A stretch of DNA of 64,000 nt from Sipunculus nudus. Its lineage: Eukaryota; Annelida; Sipuncula; Golfingiida; Sipunculidae. Where the stretch lies: assembly GCA_026874595.1 (NCBI GenBank), contig CM049308.1:12170001-12234000 (forward strand). Direction: 5' to 3'. Shown here piece after piece: positions 23,967 to 34,519 of this stretch (within the stretch, counting starts at the first letter, position 1; every line of letters starts with the position of its first letter). The translations under genes and the position numbers were made by a program. The notes under the pieces are model-generated. The model worked only from the letters and a program-made list of their open reading frames with translations, did not search any database and was not told where the DNA came from.

Positions 23967-26900
23967 TAATACATATTTAACCAGGATAGCCTATTCAGCA
24001 AAAGCTGTTTTTCAATAGGGTCCTGGTCTAGATGATATAGATAAGTACACAGATAAAAAAGCAAATATGAAAGAACTGAAACTAAAATACATGCATACAT
24101 AAAAAACAGTTATACATACATGGTTTAAAATGATCATAGAAAAAAAATTCTTAAATGATATACACGAATATTGAGTAAATAAATTTAAATAAGAGGCCTG
24201 ACTAAAAATTAAAACATGTAAGATCATGATTTCACAATAAATATATTACATAATGACACAGAAAAGGCACCTGTGAACAAGCTATGAAAAAATTATATGG
24301 CATAAATTGCTTGTACAATGATTTAAACTGGCAGAGACTGGTTGCAGATTTGACACTTACAGGTAAAGAATTCCAGTGGATGGGACCAGCATATGCAAGA
24401 CTTGCTTTGAAGGATTCTCTGTTTGGTTTAGGTAATGATAAATTGAAGCCCTGAGAAAAACGAGTATTATATGCACTATTAACACGGTTGAACGTATGCG
24501 TAAGAGAGGGAGGGACATTACCAGACAAACATTTAAAGACCATTAAAGAAACAAAATATTGGTATCTCTGTTTAACATTCATCCAACCCAATGTTGCAAT
24601 CAATGATGTAGAGGATATATTGGTATCATAAGTTTTAGTAACAATTCTAGCAGCTCTATTTTGAAGTTTTTGGAGTTGTAATAAATACGTTTTGGAGAAA
24701 TTACCCCAGACAGATATACAATAATCAATGTGACTCTGAATTAAGGCATTGTAAAGTGTGTTTAAGCTAAAGACATCTAAGGTTTTACTTAATCTGAAAA
24801 GGAGACCTAGTTTTGATACTATTTTGTCGCACACCAGTTGAATATGTTTTTTCCATGTAAGACCAGCGTCGATGATAACACCTAAAAGCTTTGTGTGTTC
24901 AACCGGCATCACTGTAATGTTATCCATGGAAATGTTCAGTTGATTTCCATTGGTTTTAGACTTGGGGCCAAATAATATGAATGATGATTTTTGGGGATTT
25001 ATACTCAGTCGATTCTCTCTAAACCATTTAAGTGCAATTTCGAGATTTACTTGTAATGACTCTATAGCTTTAGCGGCTGAATTCGCTGAAGAATAAATTG
25101 AAATATCATCAGCATAAATGACGCATTTCTCACTGAGGAACATTGGAAGATCATTTAGATAAAAAAGGAAAAATATAGGTCCAAGGACAGTGCCCTGTGG
25201 GGTACCTATGTCCAAGGTGCGTGGTTCTGAAAGCAATCCATTAGAATAAACCACTTGCTTACGATTAGACAGGTAGTTTTCGAACCACATAAGCGGTATA
25301 CCTTTTATGCCATAATCGCTCATTTTTGTAAGTAAGACAGTATGATCAAGGCTATCAAAACCTTTTTTTACATCGAGGAAACATGCGGCGGTAACATTAT
25401 TGTTATTAAGACTGATTAAGCATTCGTCAATTATGCTGTGCAAGGCAAATGAAGTTGAACGATTAGGAAGATAAGCGAATTGTTTATCCGAAAACAGATT
25501 ATTACTTTCAAAAAACGTAATGAGGCGCGATTTAACGAATTGTTCTATTATTTTTGGCACATGGCCTATAACTGAGATCGGTCGGTAGTTATTTGGATCA
25601 TCCTTACATCCAGATCCTTTGTATAAAGGAGTGATCCTAGCGGTCTTCCAATCTGCTGGAAACTCGCCGGTTTGAAGTGAGATGTTAAATATGTGGGCTA
25701 ATGGAGCTGAAATATAAGGTGCGGCTATCTTAAGGAAAAATCCTGACATTCCCAGTATATCTTCTTTCATACTGGAGTTTACTTTCAACAACTGTGATAA
25801 AACAAATTGACTCGAAACTGAATTAAAATCAAAAGATTCCAAATTCGGGTTACCAATATGATCGCAGGTAAATATTGTTTTCGGAAATTTATCGTTAATA
25901 TTTTTTCCAACAGAAGTAAAGTAATGGTTAAATTTATCAGGGTCAATCTTTCCGCTTTCTTTATTCGAGGAGGTTTTCGAAGGCAGTATGTGTTTTAAAG
26001 CTTTCCACACACAACCAGGGTTGGAGCCATTTTTTTGTATCAGCGTGGCATAATACTGGCTACGAGTGGATCTGATAAGATTTGTAACATAATTTCGCTG
26101 ATGTCGGTACGCAGACCAGTCATTACTGTGATTTGTTCTTAATGCGTTCCGATGTGCATAATCACGCAAGTGAATCTCATTAAGTAAATCATTATTGAAC
26201 CATTTATTTTCGCGAGCTTTGGTGCGACGTCGAATAAAAGGCGCGTTGTTATTAGAAATTCTCAGAAATTCATAGCGCCACATTTCCCAGGCTATGTTTA
26301 CATCAGAAAGTTGCATAATTCTTGAAAAAAAATTGGATTTCGATAATTCATCGATAAATTTGTATTCATTGAATTTACGAAGGGTACGGTAATATCCGGA
26401 TTTTGTTACTGTGACCCTAGGTGGTCTATTCAAATCGGTAGTCACAAGAAAATGATCACTTATACATAAAGGATGAACTTTCACATTTGAATGCATGCTA
26501 GGATGTGAAGAAAATATCAAGTCGATCATTGTAGAGGTGAGCTGAGTAATACGAGTAGGCTCTGTTACAAGTTGTTTAAGACCTAAGATTTTTTCGAGCA
26601 AGTCCAGTTTACTAGCAATATAAGTTTCAGAGCGTAAGCAGTCTACATTGAAATCGCCAAGTAATACAACATGTTTGAATGAGTTAAGGGCAGAAGCAAG
26701 TAAATCGAGTAATTCATCAATGTAACTGGAACTGGAATTAGGCGGTCTATATATAGAACCGATTAAGACCGGTTTTCTCCCCAAAATTATTTTAACCCAT
26801 ACACATTCAACGACATTTGAGTTTAAAGTGACCAACTCCGGTTTTAACGACGAAAACACATACGTGAGAACTCCTCCGCCATGCCGATTCCTGTCTGATC

Positions 26901-29900
26901 TAAAAATCGTATAATCATCAATTTGTATCTCTGAATCAAAAACGTGGTTATCTAACCATGATTCTGTTAATGATAAAACATGAGGGTTTAAACTAGAACA
27001 CAAGAGGCGAATCTCCTCTATTTTGGGTAGCAAACTACGAACGTTAAGATGACCTAATATGGTACCCTGGTTAGCTAGTCGATATTGCTTAAAATCAGAA
27101 TATATACTTGGGTTTTGAGACAAAATAGAAGGAAGAGAGGGTGGAATTTCATTATCGGGTGTAATTGGTTTGGTGCTAGGTAATGCTTGATAAATATCTG
27201 ATAAGTGAGAGCTTGTTTGTTCTGTAATACTAACGTTAGGACTTTTAACCTGATCAGAGTACACATCCACTGAATTCCTTAGTAAATAATCATCTGTTAT
27301 ATGGATGTTTTTGTTTGATCTCCGTGAAAATTTTGAGATTCCATTAGGCTGTCTTCACTAGTGTACATCGATTTTTGAAAATATCGAACGCTAGAGGCAA
27401 TTTGTCCGGTCATTGCAATTGTGCCGAATTTACTAAAGTGTATACCATCATATCGATAGTAAGACCTTTTCAAAGGTGGTGAGCAGTCACAAAATATGAT
27501 ATTCTCAAGGGATTCACATCTCTTTCACAGTTCATTGTTTATAATGGTGATTTTTCTATTTACAATGCTGTCATGTAAATATTTAGGGATTGCCAAACTG
27601 ACAATTTTACAGTTGGTGCTGCTTCTAGTGTTTTGCAGCATGTCAGTGTATTTGTTAACAAAGGTTAGGGTGTCATCACGATAAACGTTGTTTGTGCCTA
27701 CTTGAACCACTAAACAATCATCATTTGACAAATCTTTTGCAGTTTTTGGTAGTTTGGACAAAGCATCATCAAGTGTGAGCCCACTAGTACTTAACACAGA
27801 AATTTTCTTGTCACATAAATGGTTAGCCACACTGGAATAGGAGTCTCTCACTAAGGAATCACCAAATATTAAGACACGACTTTTTGATTGAATATCAATA
27901 AGTCCATTTGTATTGACATAAGCGGAAGAACTTGACTCTGCTGAGCTTTGTAGACCAAGGTCTTCTGTAGGTGTTACTTTGTTAGTGTCACCATTTTTTG
28001 TTTCTCTGCGTGATAAGGTACAGGGAAGGTCTCGTTCAAAGATGGCCAGTCGTCACAAGAAGTGTTCGCTCTATTAGCAGAAGAATTATCACGTTTTCTG
28101 ATAGTCCCAGTAGAGTGACGTCTTGAGTGGGATGATACAACTTCAGACCAGGCTTGTTTGTTTGATGAATCCTGCAGAGTTGTCGACATGTTAGGTCTCT
28201 CACTGGAGGTTTTGGATATACTATGGTTCAATTCTGCACATTTACAGGATTTGTCAGACAATTCTCGGAGGAGTTTTTCAGTAGTTGACTGTACTTTAAG
28301 ACATTCTTGTAATTCTTCTTTCATTAATTTGTTTTCCTGTCTGAGGGACTGAAGTTCACAAAGAATATGTTTAAGTTGCGTTGGGATGTTTCGGCAGTTT
28401 TTACAATTCCATATCAGGCCTTCATCCCCAGGCTGTATGTTCATACATGTCAAGTGAAACCAGTTGTTACAAGAACAACACCTGATCATCTCTCCCTGTG
28501 AGATATTGTTGTATTTACAGTTGCGAATATCACATATTAGATTGTTTTGTGAGTCATCTGTTGACGTATCAATGGTAATATCGCTGCTCTTGCACTGAGG
28601 AGAGGGGTTGTCAACATTTTGTGACGGAGCAGAGGTTTGGTTATTTTTGTTGCCATAAACGTTTGGCCAATTTTTATTTGCACACTGTGAACAGTATAGA
28701 TCATCATCGATTCTTATTCGAACACTAGCATTTTTCTTATTACAGTTCACACATTTGCTATGTTTGTTTGGCTTTGTCATGATTGAAGTCACGGAGAAGA
28801 CGATTTGTTTATGTGAATGGTAATCAGAGTGTGACCAAGCGTACTCGAGCTGGCGTCACCGGTTACGCAAGACATAAGCTATCTCTTGTGAATGCAATGG
28901 AAGGGGCTTCCCCAAGGCTCTTAGACACGTTGGCAACACAGCAGGTTGCTATAAACAGTTGATGAGCGATAAATGGTGAATCCTTGTTGCAAACTTTAAA
29001 ATGGTTTATATGTCTAAAGTCAATAAAAAGTTCGATAAAACGAGTCAACTAGAGTAAACTGGTGACATAATCTCTTTGTTGACATAGACTTTTAAAACCA
29101 TAAGTTCATAGAACTTACTTTGAAAGTAAATATCGCTCCGAAAGGCTTCAATGAAAAGTCCTCCGTCAACATAGATGGCGCTTGCCGGAAATGTCTTTTA
29201 CCTTTTGACACAAATGTATTTACCAGGTTGGGCTGTGTTAGGTGGGGGCCTCATAGAATAATTGAAATGTGGTCAGGAAAACGTAGTTAATAATATAAAT
29301 ACTGTTGTGTGCATTGTTATCATTGATTGTGTTAATTAGTAGATCGGTTTGTTTATTTATCATGGTATTGGAACCTACTAGACTAAGTTTTGTTATGAGT
29401 TGAAGGCAGAAGATTCTGGAGGTCTGTTTGCTTTTTGGAGGCTTAGCTGGTAATTTCCGTGGATAGGTCCAGGACAATCGTTGCTAGAACCCTCATTGTA
29501 GTGCCGTTATAAAGGTGGGACCGCGCAACCTCGGGAGAGGGGTCAGAGTAGAATCGTTCTGCAGAAGACGTGTCGTAAGACGTAGATTAGCGCTAGATGG
29601 ACTGTTGGTCGAGTTCCGCGTAAGGACGTTCATTGGTACTAGAGATAGTGTTTATTAGCCGAGGAGGGCGTTAGATGTCTTATGGACTTTGTATTTGTAA
29701 ATATAGAGCCGATTAGCAGCGGTCGAAAACCAAAAAACTGTTGAAGAATTGTACTGTAAGACTGGAGCCAGTCTTCGGCAGTGAAGGCCCATTCTGGGAC
29801 GCGATAAGAAAATAACCTGTTTATACCCTAGACGTTGAGTGACTTTTCTGGACTTTTGCGTGAAAGTTCTCGGGAAATATATATGTCCGCTGCGTGTGTG

Positions 29901-30940
29901 GTGTGACCCCCTTTGTTTTATGCTGCTTAAAAGAACAGTATTAAATAAATGTGATGCCTGTTCTCTTCATGTATTAACGCTGTTTGCTTAACATATCTGT
30001 ATTATAATGTAAACTCTTATCCCCATCATGTAGAGAGAAAAATATCTTAATGACTTTAAGTTTTCCTGTATCATTAAGATTTGTTCATAATTTTTTTCAA
30101 AGAAGTTGAACTGAATACGTATTTGTGTTATATGTGACCCTCAATCTTACTCTTGATTTTTTAACGTTACCATATATTTTACCAACTTTATCATACCAAA
30201 GTTGCGATTTTCTCCGACCTGGTATACATTAGTAAGGTTTAGGGGTCTGTTGCAATAAGGTGATTTAAATAATAATGGTGACTTAAGCCCAGGACCATAT
30301 GTGTGTTACTATTATAACCATTATGACGTCACAATTGTAACCATGGTGATAAGTATGTGATAAGTAGGGCTGAAAATAAACTTTTGTTTTAACTGTTGCT
30401 TATTGATTTTCAAATTATCTCAAGGCATGTTATTCCTATGGCCGCTGAAACAAAAGGTTCACCTGTCACGGGTCTCTTGTAGAGTTATTTTTTAATAATA
30501 AAATGTTTTGGAGTCTTCACTATATAAAAGAGCCACCTGTCGTATTTAGATGAAACTTTCCTTTTAGTGCAAAATAATGAACGGGTAGGATAAATTAGTA
30601 TATTCCATAAGTACTTTACCGAGGTCACTTATCGAAGTATTATTGTATGCATTCGATAAAAAAAACTGATAGTTATTAATATATCTTGCCCTCGGACCCA
30701 AATCTGTATGGTATCAGTTTGGCTATAAAAGAGAAATACGATATCCATCTTACCTGATTTTGGATATGCTACCACAAACACGTCATCATCCTCAACGGGG
30801 AAACTGGGCAAACTGTCGAGGACTTCGGGGTTTGTAAGGAACCCGGAGAGTGGTAATCCCTTGTAGTAAAATTCCCCAGGGCAGCCTGAAGCTGTCTGCG
30901 GCACAGACGGCTCCGTCATCTGCAGGTCGCCGTTGCTCAT
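22873..30940 (-). CDS. Cytosolic sulfotransferase (SULT1-like), 2 coding exons
   Basis: Exons 30754-30940 and 22873-23657 (minus strand) join in phase 1 to 323 residues. The enzyme transfers sulfonate from PAPS to a hydroxyl or amine acceptor in the cytosol. The PAPS 5'-phosphosulfate loop is YPKSGANW (59-66); canonical proteins have T-T or T-N after G, so A64 is unusual. The catalytic histidine is H117 in FHTHV. The 3'-phosphate site is VMRNPKDAAVSYYHF, with R139 and S147. The C-terminal PAPS motif is RKGKIGDWKN (265-274). Length is a little over the usual ~295 because of an extended N-terminus and a Cys-rich tail (CSCFGKS). The donor is GGTAAG and the acceptor CTCCCCAG. An acceptor-like TTATTTTCAG about 27 bases upstream of the ATG suggests an untranslated first exon further up. 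The intron holds a CR1-type LINE. The acceptor substrate cannot be told from sequence. Confidence 0.93.
24232..27270 (-). CDS. LINE ORF2: endonuclease and reverse transcriptase
   Basis: A 1012-codon open frame. Residues ~70-285 are an AP-type endonuclease with HLNVRSL, LTESWLD, GSIYRPPN, LLGDFNVD and a final SDHFLV. Residues ~545-810 are the reverse transcriptase: ITPLYKGSG, NNYRPISV, block A FLDVKKGFDSLDH, TPQGTVLGP, and the catalytic YADD. The C-terminal part has the usual LGVIID and 'thumb' region; there is no RNase H. The protein nicks target DNA and reverse-transcribes the element RNA there. The intact frame and all catalytic motifs suggest recent activity. The ATG lies 26 bases after the ORF1 terminator. 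Family placement in CR1/L2 is by motif and domain recall. Confidence 0.93.
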   Translation of the reverse strand: MDVYSDQVKSPNVSITEQTSSHLSDIYQALPSTKPITPDNEIPPSLPSILSQNPSIYSDFKQYRLANQGTILGHLNVRSLLPKIEEIRLLCSSLNPHVLSLTESWLDNHVFDSEIQIDDYTIFRSDRNRHGGGVLTYVFSSLKPELVTLNSNVVECVWVKIILGRKPVLIGSIYRPPNSSSSYIDELLDLLASALNSFKHVVLLGDFNVDCLRSETYIASKLDLLEKILGLKQLVTEPTRITQLTSTMIDLIFSSHPSMHSNVKVHPLCISDHFLVTTDLNRPPRVTVTKSGYYRTLRKFNEYKFIDELSKSNFFSRIMQLSDVNIAWEMWRYEFLRISNNNAPFIRRRTKARENKWFNNDLLNEIHLRDYAHRNALRTNHSNDWSAYRHQRNYVTNLIRSTRSQYYATLIQKNGSNPGCVWKALKHILPSKTSSNKESGKIDPDKFNHYFTSVGKNINDKFPKTIFTCDHIGNPNLESFDFNSVSSQFVLSQLLKVNSSMKEDILGMSGFFLKIAAPYISAPLAHIFNISLQTGEFPADWKTARITPLYKGSGCKDDPNNYRPISVIGHVPKIIEQFVKSRLITFFESNNLFSDKQFAYLPNRSTSFALHSIIDECLISLNNNNVTAACFLDVKKGFDSLDHTVLLTKMSDYGIKGIPLMWFENYLSNRKQVVYSNGLLSEPRTLDIGTPQGTVLGPIFFLFYLNDLPMFLSEKCVIYADDISIYSSANSAAKAIESLQVNLEIALKWFRENRLSINPQKSSFILFGPKSKTNGNQLNISMDNITVMPVEHTKLLGVIIDAGLTWKKHIQLVCDKIVSKLGLLFRLSKTLDVFSLNTLYNALIQSHIDYCISVWGNFSKTYLLQLQKLQNRAARIVTKTYDTNISSTSLIATLGWMNVKQRYQYFVSLMVFKCLSGNVPPSLTHTFNRVNSAYNTRFSQGFNLSLPKPNRESFKASLAYAGPIHWNSLPVSVKSATSLCQFKSLYKQFMPYNFFIACSQVPFLCHYVIYLL
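27297..28792 (-). pseudogene. LINE ORF1: PHD finger, coiled coil and SGNH esterase, with two breaks
   Basis: The first part (28792-27974, 272 codons) has Cys pairs near the start. It then has a PHD finger (CDIRNCKYN ... MIRCCSCNNWFHLTCM ... WNCKNC) and a leucine-rich coiled coil (LQSLRQENKLMKEELQ). The esterase part follows in another frame, with block I VLIFGDSLVRDSY, block III VVQVGTNN and block V YDGIHFSKFG. A single-base slip at the six-T run 27994-27999 (plus strand) explains the frame change. An in-frame TGA at 27525-27527 interrupts the esterase, and the true terminator is at 27297. PHD plus esterase is known for CR1 ORF1 proteins. Breaks could be real decay or, for the homopolymer, a sequencing error. 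Confidence 0.85.
29229..29990 (+). mobile_element. Possible solo LTR
   Basis: It starts TGTGTTAGGTGGGGGCC. A TATA-like TTATAAAGG lies at about 29509 in a locally GC-richer stretch, AATAAA is near 29943, and a TAACA end is near 29990. Together this suggests a long terminal repeat in plus orientation inside the sulfotransferase intron. No internal retroelement genes adjoin and no flanking duplication was found, so it could equally be ordinary intron sequence or LINE leader. Confidence 0.3.
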
Positions 30941-30999
30941 CGCTGAACAGTCACGAGAGAGAAACTGAAAATAATTAAATGTTATAACTAAAATATGAG

Positions 31000-31625
31000 C
31001 ACTCAGAGAGCGCAGACCTCCGTTAATGCAGCTAATTACCCCGATTTGGCATTGTCAAAAATGTGTGATAAACACAGCAGGACAATCGCTGAACATTATA
31101 ATGTAATAACAGATCCTGACACTGAGTGCTATCTAGTGGCAACAAAGTTAACAATGAAGCTCATAACCCCATATGGCATCGTGAGAAATGCAGCATTTTC
31201 TCTTTCAAAAATTCCTGGATCCAGATAGTGATCCAGATCACAGATTTTAATCACATGCTCCTTGTATTATTATCGAACTATCCTGAAAACTTCAACAAAA
31301 TCCGCTCATAACTTTTTGAGTATTGTTGCTGGCAGACAGACAAACAGACAGACAACCCAAAGCCGGCAAAAACATTATCCCCGCAAAGATAACAACAGAA
31401 AAAAGACAGGAGAGCACATGCCTCCGCGAAGGAAAAATATCCTACTGCTGCATGACTGATGCCCACCAAAATTACAATATATTCTTGTGGTCTAATGTCC
31501 ATCCCCTCCACCAGGTGTCGTGGAGATCGGTTCCGCAGTTCATCCATAATCTTGCAAACAACAAACCAATCAACAAATAGAAACGATGAAAACATAACCT
31601 CCTAGGCGAAGGTAACTATGGTAAG
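31000..31625 (+). repeat. Dispersed marine-animal repeat with CAGACAGACAAACAGAC block (two partial units)
   Basis: Ordered blocks are TCCTGGATCCAGATAGTGAT, TTTTAATCACATGCTCCTTG, CTGAAAACTTCAACAAAATC, CATAACTTTTTGAGTATTGT and the CAGACAGACAAACAGACAG run at about 31332. A second, shorter unit ends GAAAACATAACCTCCTAGGC GAAGGTAA at 31587-31614. I recognise this as a common interspersed 3'-end repeat in aquatic animals, probably LINE- or SINE-derived. Family not assigned. Confidence 0.6.
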
Positions 31626-31963
31626 TATAATATACGGATGATTTATATACCTATCTGTACAATCCATGTTAAATAAATAAGTTTATATTTTAGTTTTATA
31701 GTTAAAATAAACCCCTTTTTTAAACAAAGGGATGAAGAATGTACAATATGCGAAAAAAAAGTGTTAACTTGTGTCGGGTGAATTTCTAAAAATACTATAT
31801 ACTAATGTGTATTTATATATCATTTGAGCGCATTTTAATATTACAGGCGCTGTTTGTTCCAATATCCACCTGAATAACCCCACGCCAAGGGCCAAGTCAG
31901 GGAGAACCCTGTCTCAGTGATACTCAACACGCGCACACACATACACACACACACATATATATA

Positions 31964-32040
31964 TCTATATATTAATAGCGTAAGGCGATTTTTGTAATTT
32001 TCCGTATCTCCTCTGATACCACCGTACGGATTGCCGTGAT
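31964..32040 (+). mobile_element. Helitron-type 5' end (related to the element at 33314)
   Basis: A|TCTATATATTAATAGCGTAA, then CCGTATCTCC and CCGTACGGATTG blocks, match the 5' two thirds of the element at 33314-33440. No matching hairpin and CTAG end follows within this copy. It is either a truncated copy or the start of a longer element using the end at 33440. Confidence 0.55.
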
Positions 32041-32314
32041 TGCCGACAAACATATGCTCCGGTTGTGTCCTAAGAGATTCCACCCAGTTGTATTTGCAAT
32101 ATTTGCGTATTACGTGCATAATTATTAATTTTAATAAAATAAAATTAAACTCAGGCCGAACAGAGTTTTACTCGGGGGCCCGATCTGGGTTATTTGTACA
32201 TTTCGCGGTCACCGGCCCGAAATAATCCCCTTCTCAAAAGGGAGATCTTTGAAAGAATTGTTTGGCAGGCCTTCCTGTCACCGGGATATCGCACGAAGAG
32301 GGCTTCTACCTGCG

Positions 32315-32315
<1 letters not shown>

Positions 32316-32345
<30 letters not shown>
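32316..32345. repeat. Poly-C tract, 30 bases
   Basis: Uninterrupted C run; the longest of many G/C homopolymers in this window. A second C run followed by CACACACA is at 32650-32675. Confidence 0.95.
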
Positions 32346-33313
32346 ACATGACCTGATATGCTTGAATGCACATGTACCGCGTTTGACAAATGAGCGAGTC
32401 GCATGCGACTAAAATCGTGTCCCATGGTCACACAAACCAGTGTTTATCGCATTTGGTTTGTCGCACCCGTCTTTCATGTGCGATCAAAGGACGGCAACCA
32501 TGAGGCAACACATGACACATACAAGCGTCAAACCTATGATGATAAGTAGTTTTGTCCTTTCAAATCAAGATTTATGCCTGTAAACCTAAATGATATTTCA
32601 GTAGAATATAACAAATAATTATGTTTTAATCAAATTAATGTGGGATAGGACCCCCCCCCCCCCCCCACACACACACATGCACACAAAAATAATTGTCCTG
32701 GCGCCCGTGCTTAACGCTTTATTTTGCTTCCACTTTAAATGTCACTTTTATAGCATCAAATTCATTGTTGCAATCTTTAAGTGATACATATATAGTAAGA
32801 TGCATGTTGAGTGTTATAGACATGATGCTTCCCTACAGTTATTCCCCTATGAACTTTAATACTCATTATTTGGTAATGGAAGTGTGGGCTTCCCCGATTT
32901 CACGCCATGAAGTGGAATCCCCTGTGCGTTTAACGGATGCATTTATCGCAAAAGTCAAGCTGGACTCAAGGTCTGCAATAAACGCTTGCATGCGTTGATC
33001 GCAGCTGATAATCGTTGCCGGAGGTATGTGTCATGTGTAATTGAAAATATAGTGTCCAATTTTTTTTACGCGGATGCGGTGAACGGATGCGATGATCGGA
33101 TGCAAATAAACCTTGGAATATGTCACCAATTTTTTACACGGTGCGATTTTGTCGCAAGAAAATTCGGAGGGCAACTTTAAATAGCGATGTTCAACATAAT
33201 ATATTTTTATATAAAAATTATTTCATTTATCATATAAACTTCTCCGAAAACATCTCCGTCCAATCTGTTGGCTTCAATACGATGTTTATGCATATCACCC
33301 TACATATAATGTA

Positions 33314-33440
33314 TCTATATATTAACAGCGTATCGCGATTTGTGTGATTTCCGTATCTCCCGATTTCCGGTGGATTTCATATACCAACGTACGGATTGTT
33401 TCGTTCGTCCCAAACCGTGCGTAGCACGGGTATTTGCTAG
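33314..33440 (+). mobile_element. 127-bp non-autonomous Helitron
   Basis: The 5' end is TCTATATATTAACAGCG, preceded by A. The 3' end is CTAG followed by T, the A|TC...CTRR|T pattern of Helitrons. A hairpin CCGTGC-GTA-GCACGG (33415-33429) lies 7 bases before the CTAG, as expected for the rolling-circle terminator. There is no coding capacity, so it is mobilised in trans by a Rep/helicase not present here. A second 5' end of the same family is at 31964. Confidence 0.82.
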
Positions 33441-33586
33441 TATATATAGTAATAAAGTAATATAATGGTTTACTGCAATAAACAACCGCTTGAGTGCTCT
33501 ATGGTATGACACCAGAGCAAAAAGAGGAATCAAATTTTGTCAGATATGTTTACTACAACGTAGTTTCGTGCAACGTACAGCACGTG

Positions 33587-33587
<1 letters not shown>

Positions 33588-33651
<64 letters not shown>
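33588..33651. repeat. (AT)n microsatellite
   Basis: Pure AT dinucleotide run of about 63 bases. Confidence 0.97.
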
Positions 33652-33653
<2 letters not shown>

Positions 33654-34366
33654 CACCGGATAACCCTTTCGTTAATCTCCTTCACGTATGTAGTTGCTAG
33701 TGAATGACAAGCTTGATACATGAAGGTGATTCTGTTAAGACACGTTCACACATATACAGGCCCTCATGTGTTCAGTTTATATAATGTACATATCATACAG
33801 ACTTTGAAACCTACACTAAGAATGTTAGACATGTTGCTCAAGCAGTAACAGTGCAACCAAGTGGTTGGATTGATACTTATGCTCTATCCTTTGTCAAATT
33901 ATTTCTTAAAGTCAACAAAAATATATGTGTAAACTCACCAAGAGGAAATCCACAGGTACACGCTTGGACCACCTTTTTCGTTAGCAAACCAGTGTGTTTT
34001 AGGCCCCCATAGCGACGACTCTAAACAAATCGTAAATTAAAGGGTCGATCACGCCTTGTAAAAAAAGGCAAAATAAGCGATAACGTTCTTTGTTCAGGAT
34101 TTATGGTCTGATATGACCTGTCAGAATGTGACGCCCCGCGCATTCTCAAGGCACAAATGTATATATAGGACTGTAGGGCTTACATACGAGTGTTATCAGA
34201 AATAAACCTATAGTCTCGATAACACTTCTTCTTAGAAACTTTCTGTTTAAAAACAGTAAATTAAAATTAGATTTTAACAAGAAATCTGCTTTTCTAATGA
34301 ATCCTAGCCTCGGCCATTCACTTATTCGGCCCACATTCCCAGGTTCATTTGTGCGTAAGTGACTCT

Positions 34367-34519
34367 TCATTTGTGAATATTCCTCGATGATGTTCCTGGT
34401 TCCGGATCATGTTCCGGATCCACAAAGAAATATGATCGATTCTTCATTGCTCCATTTCCAAAAGGCCCTGATAGGCCCTTCATGAGAGGCGGATCTTTTC
34501 GACCTAGACAATCTGGAAA
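34367..34519 (-). other. Candidate orphan terminal exon
   Basis: On the minus strand a strong acceptor (TTTTCTATTTTCCAG) at about 34520 leads into an open phase-1 stretch of about 50 codons (DCLGRKDPPLMKGLSGPFGN... to ...PGTSSRNIHK) ending at a stop at 34367. No family is recognised. It lies between the sulfotransferase and copine-domain genes, both on the same strand. It could be an alternative 3' exon of the latter, part of a separate small gene, or chance. Confidence 0.25.

Larger units (their letters stand above)
23928..28860 (-). mobile_element. Near-intact CR1-type LINE in the sulfotransferase intron
   Basis: A two-ORF non-LTR retrotransposon in the same orientation as its host gene. 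Its 3' end is the ATAAATAAAT-type tail at 23930-23966 (about nine 4-base units), preceded by about 270 bases of 3' untranslated sequence. ORF2 is uninterrupted; ORF1 carries one frameshift and one nonsense codon. The PHD finger plus esterase ORF1 and endonuclease plus reverse-transcriptase ORF2, without RNase H, are typical of the CR1/L2 group. The 5' boundary is uncertain: ORF1 begins at 28792 and the leader may extend beyond 28860. No target-site duplication was identified. Confidence 0.85.
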
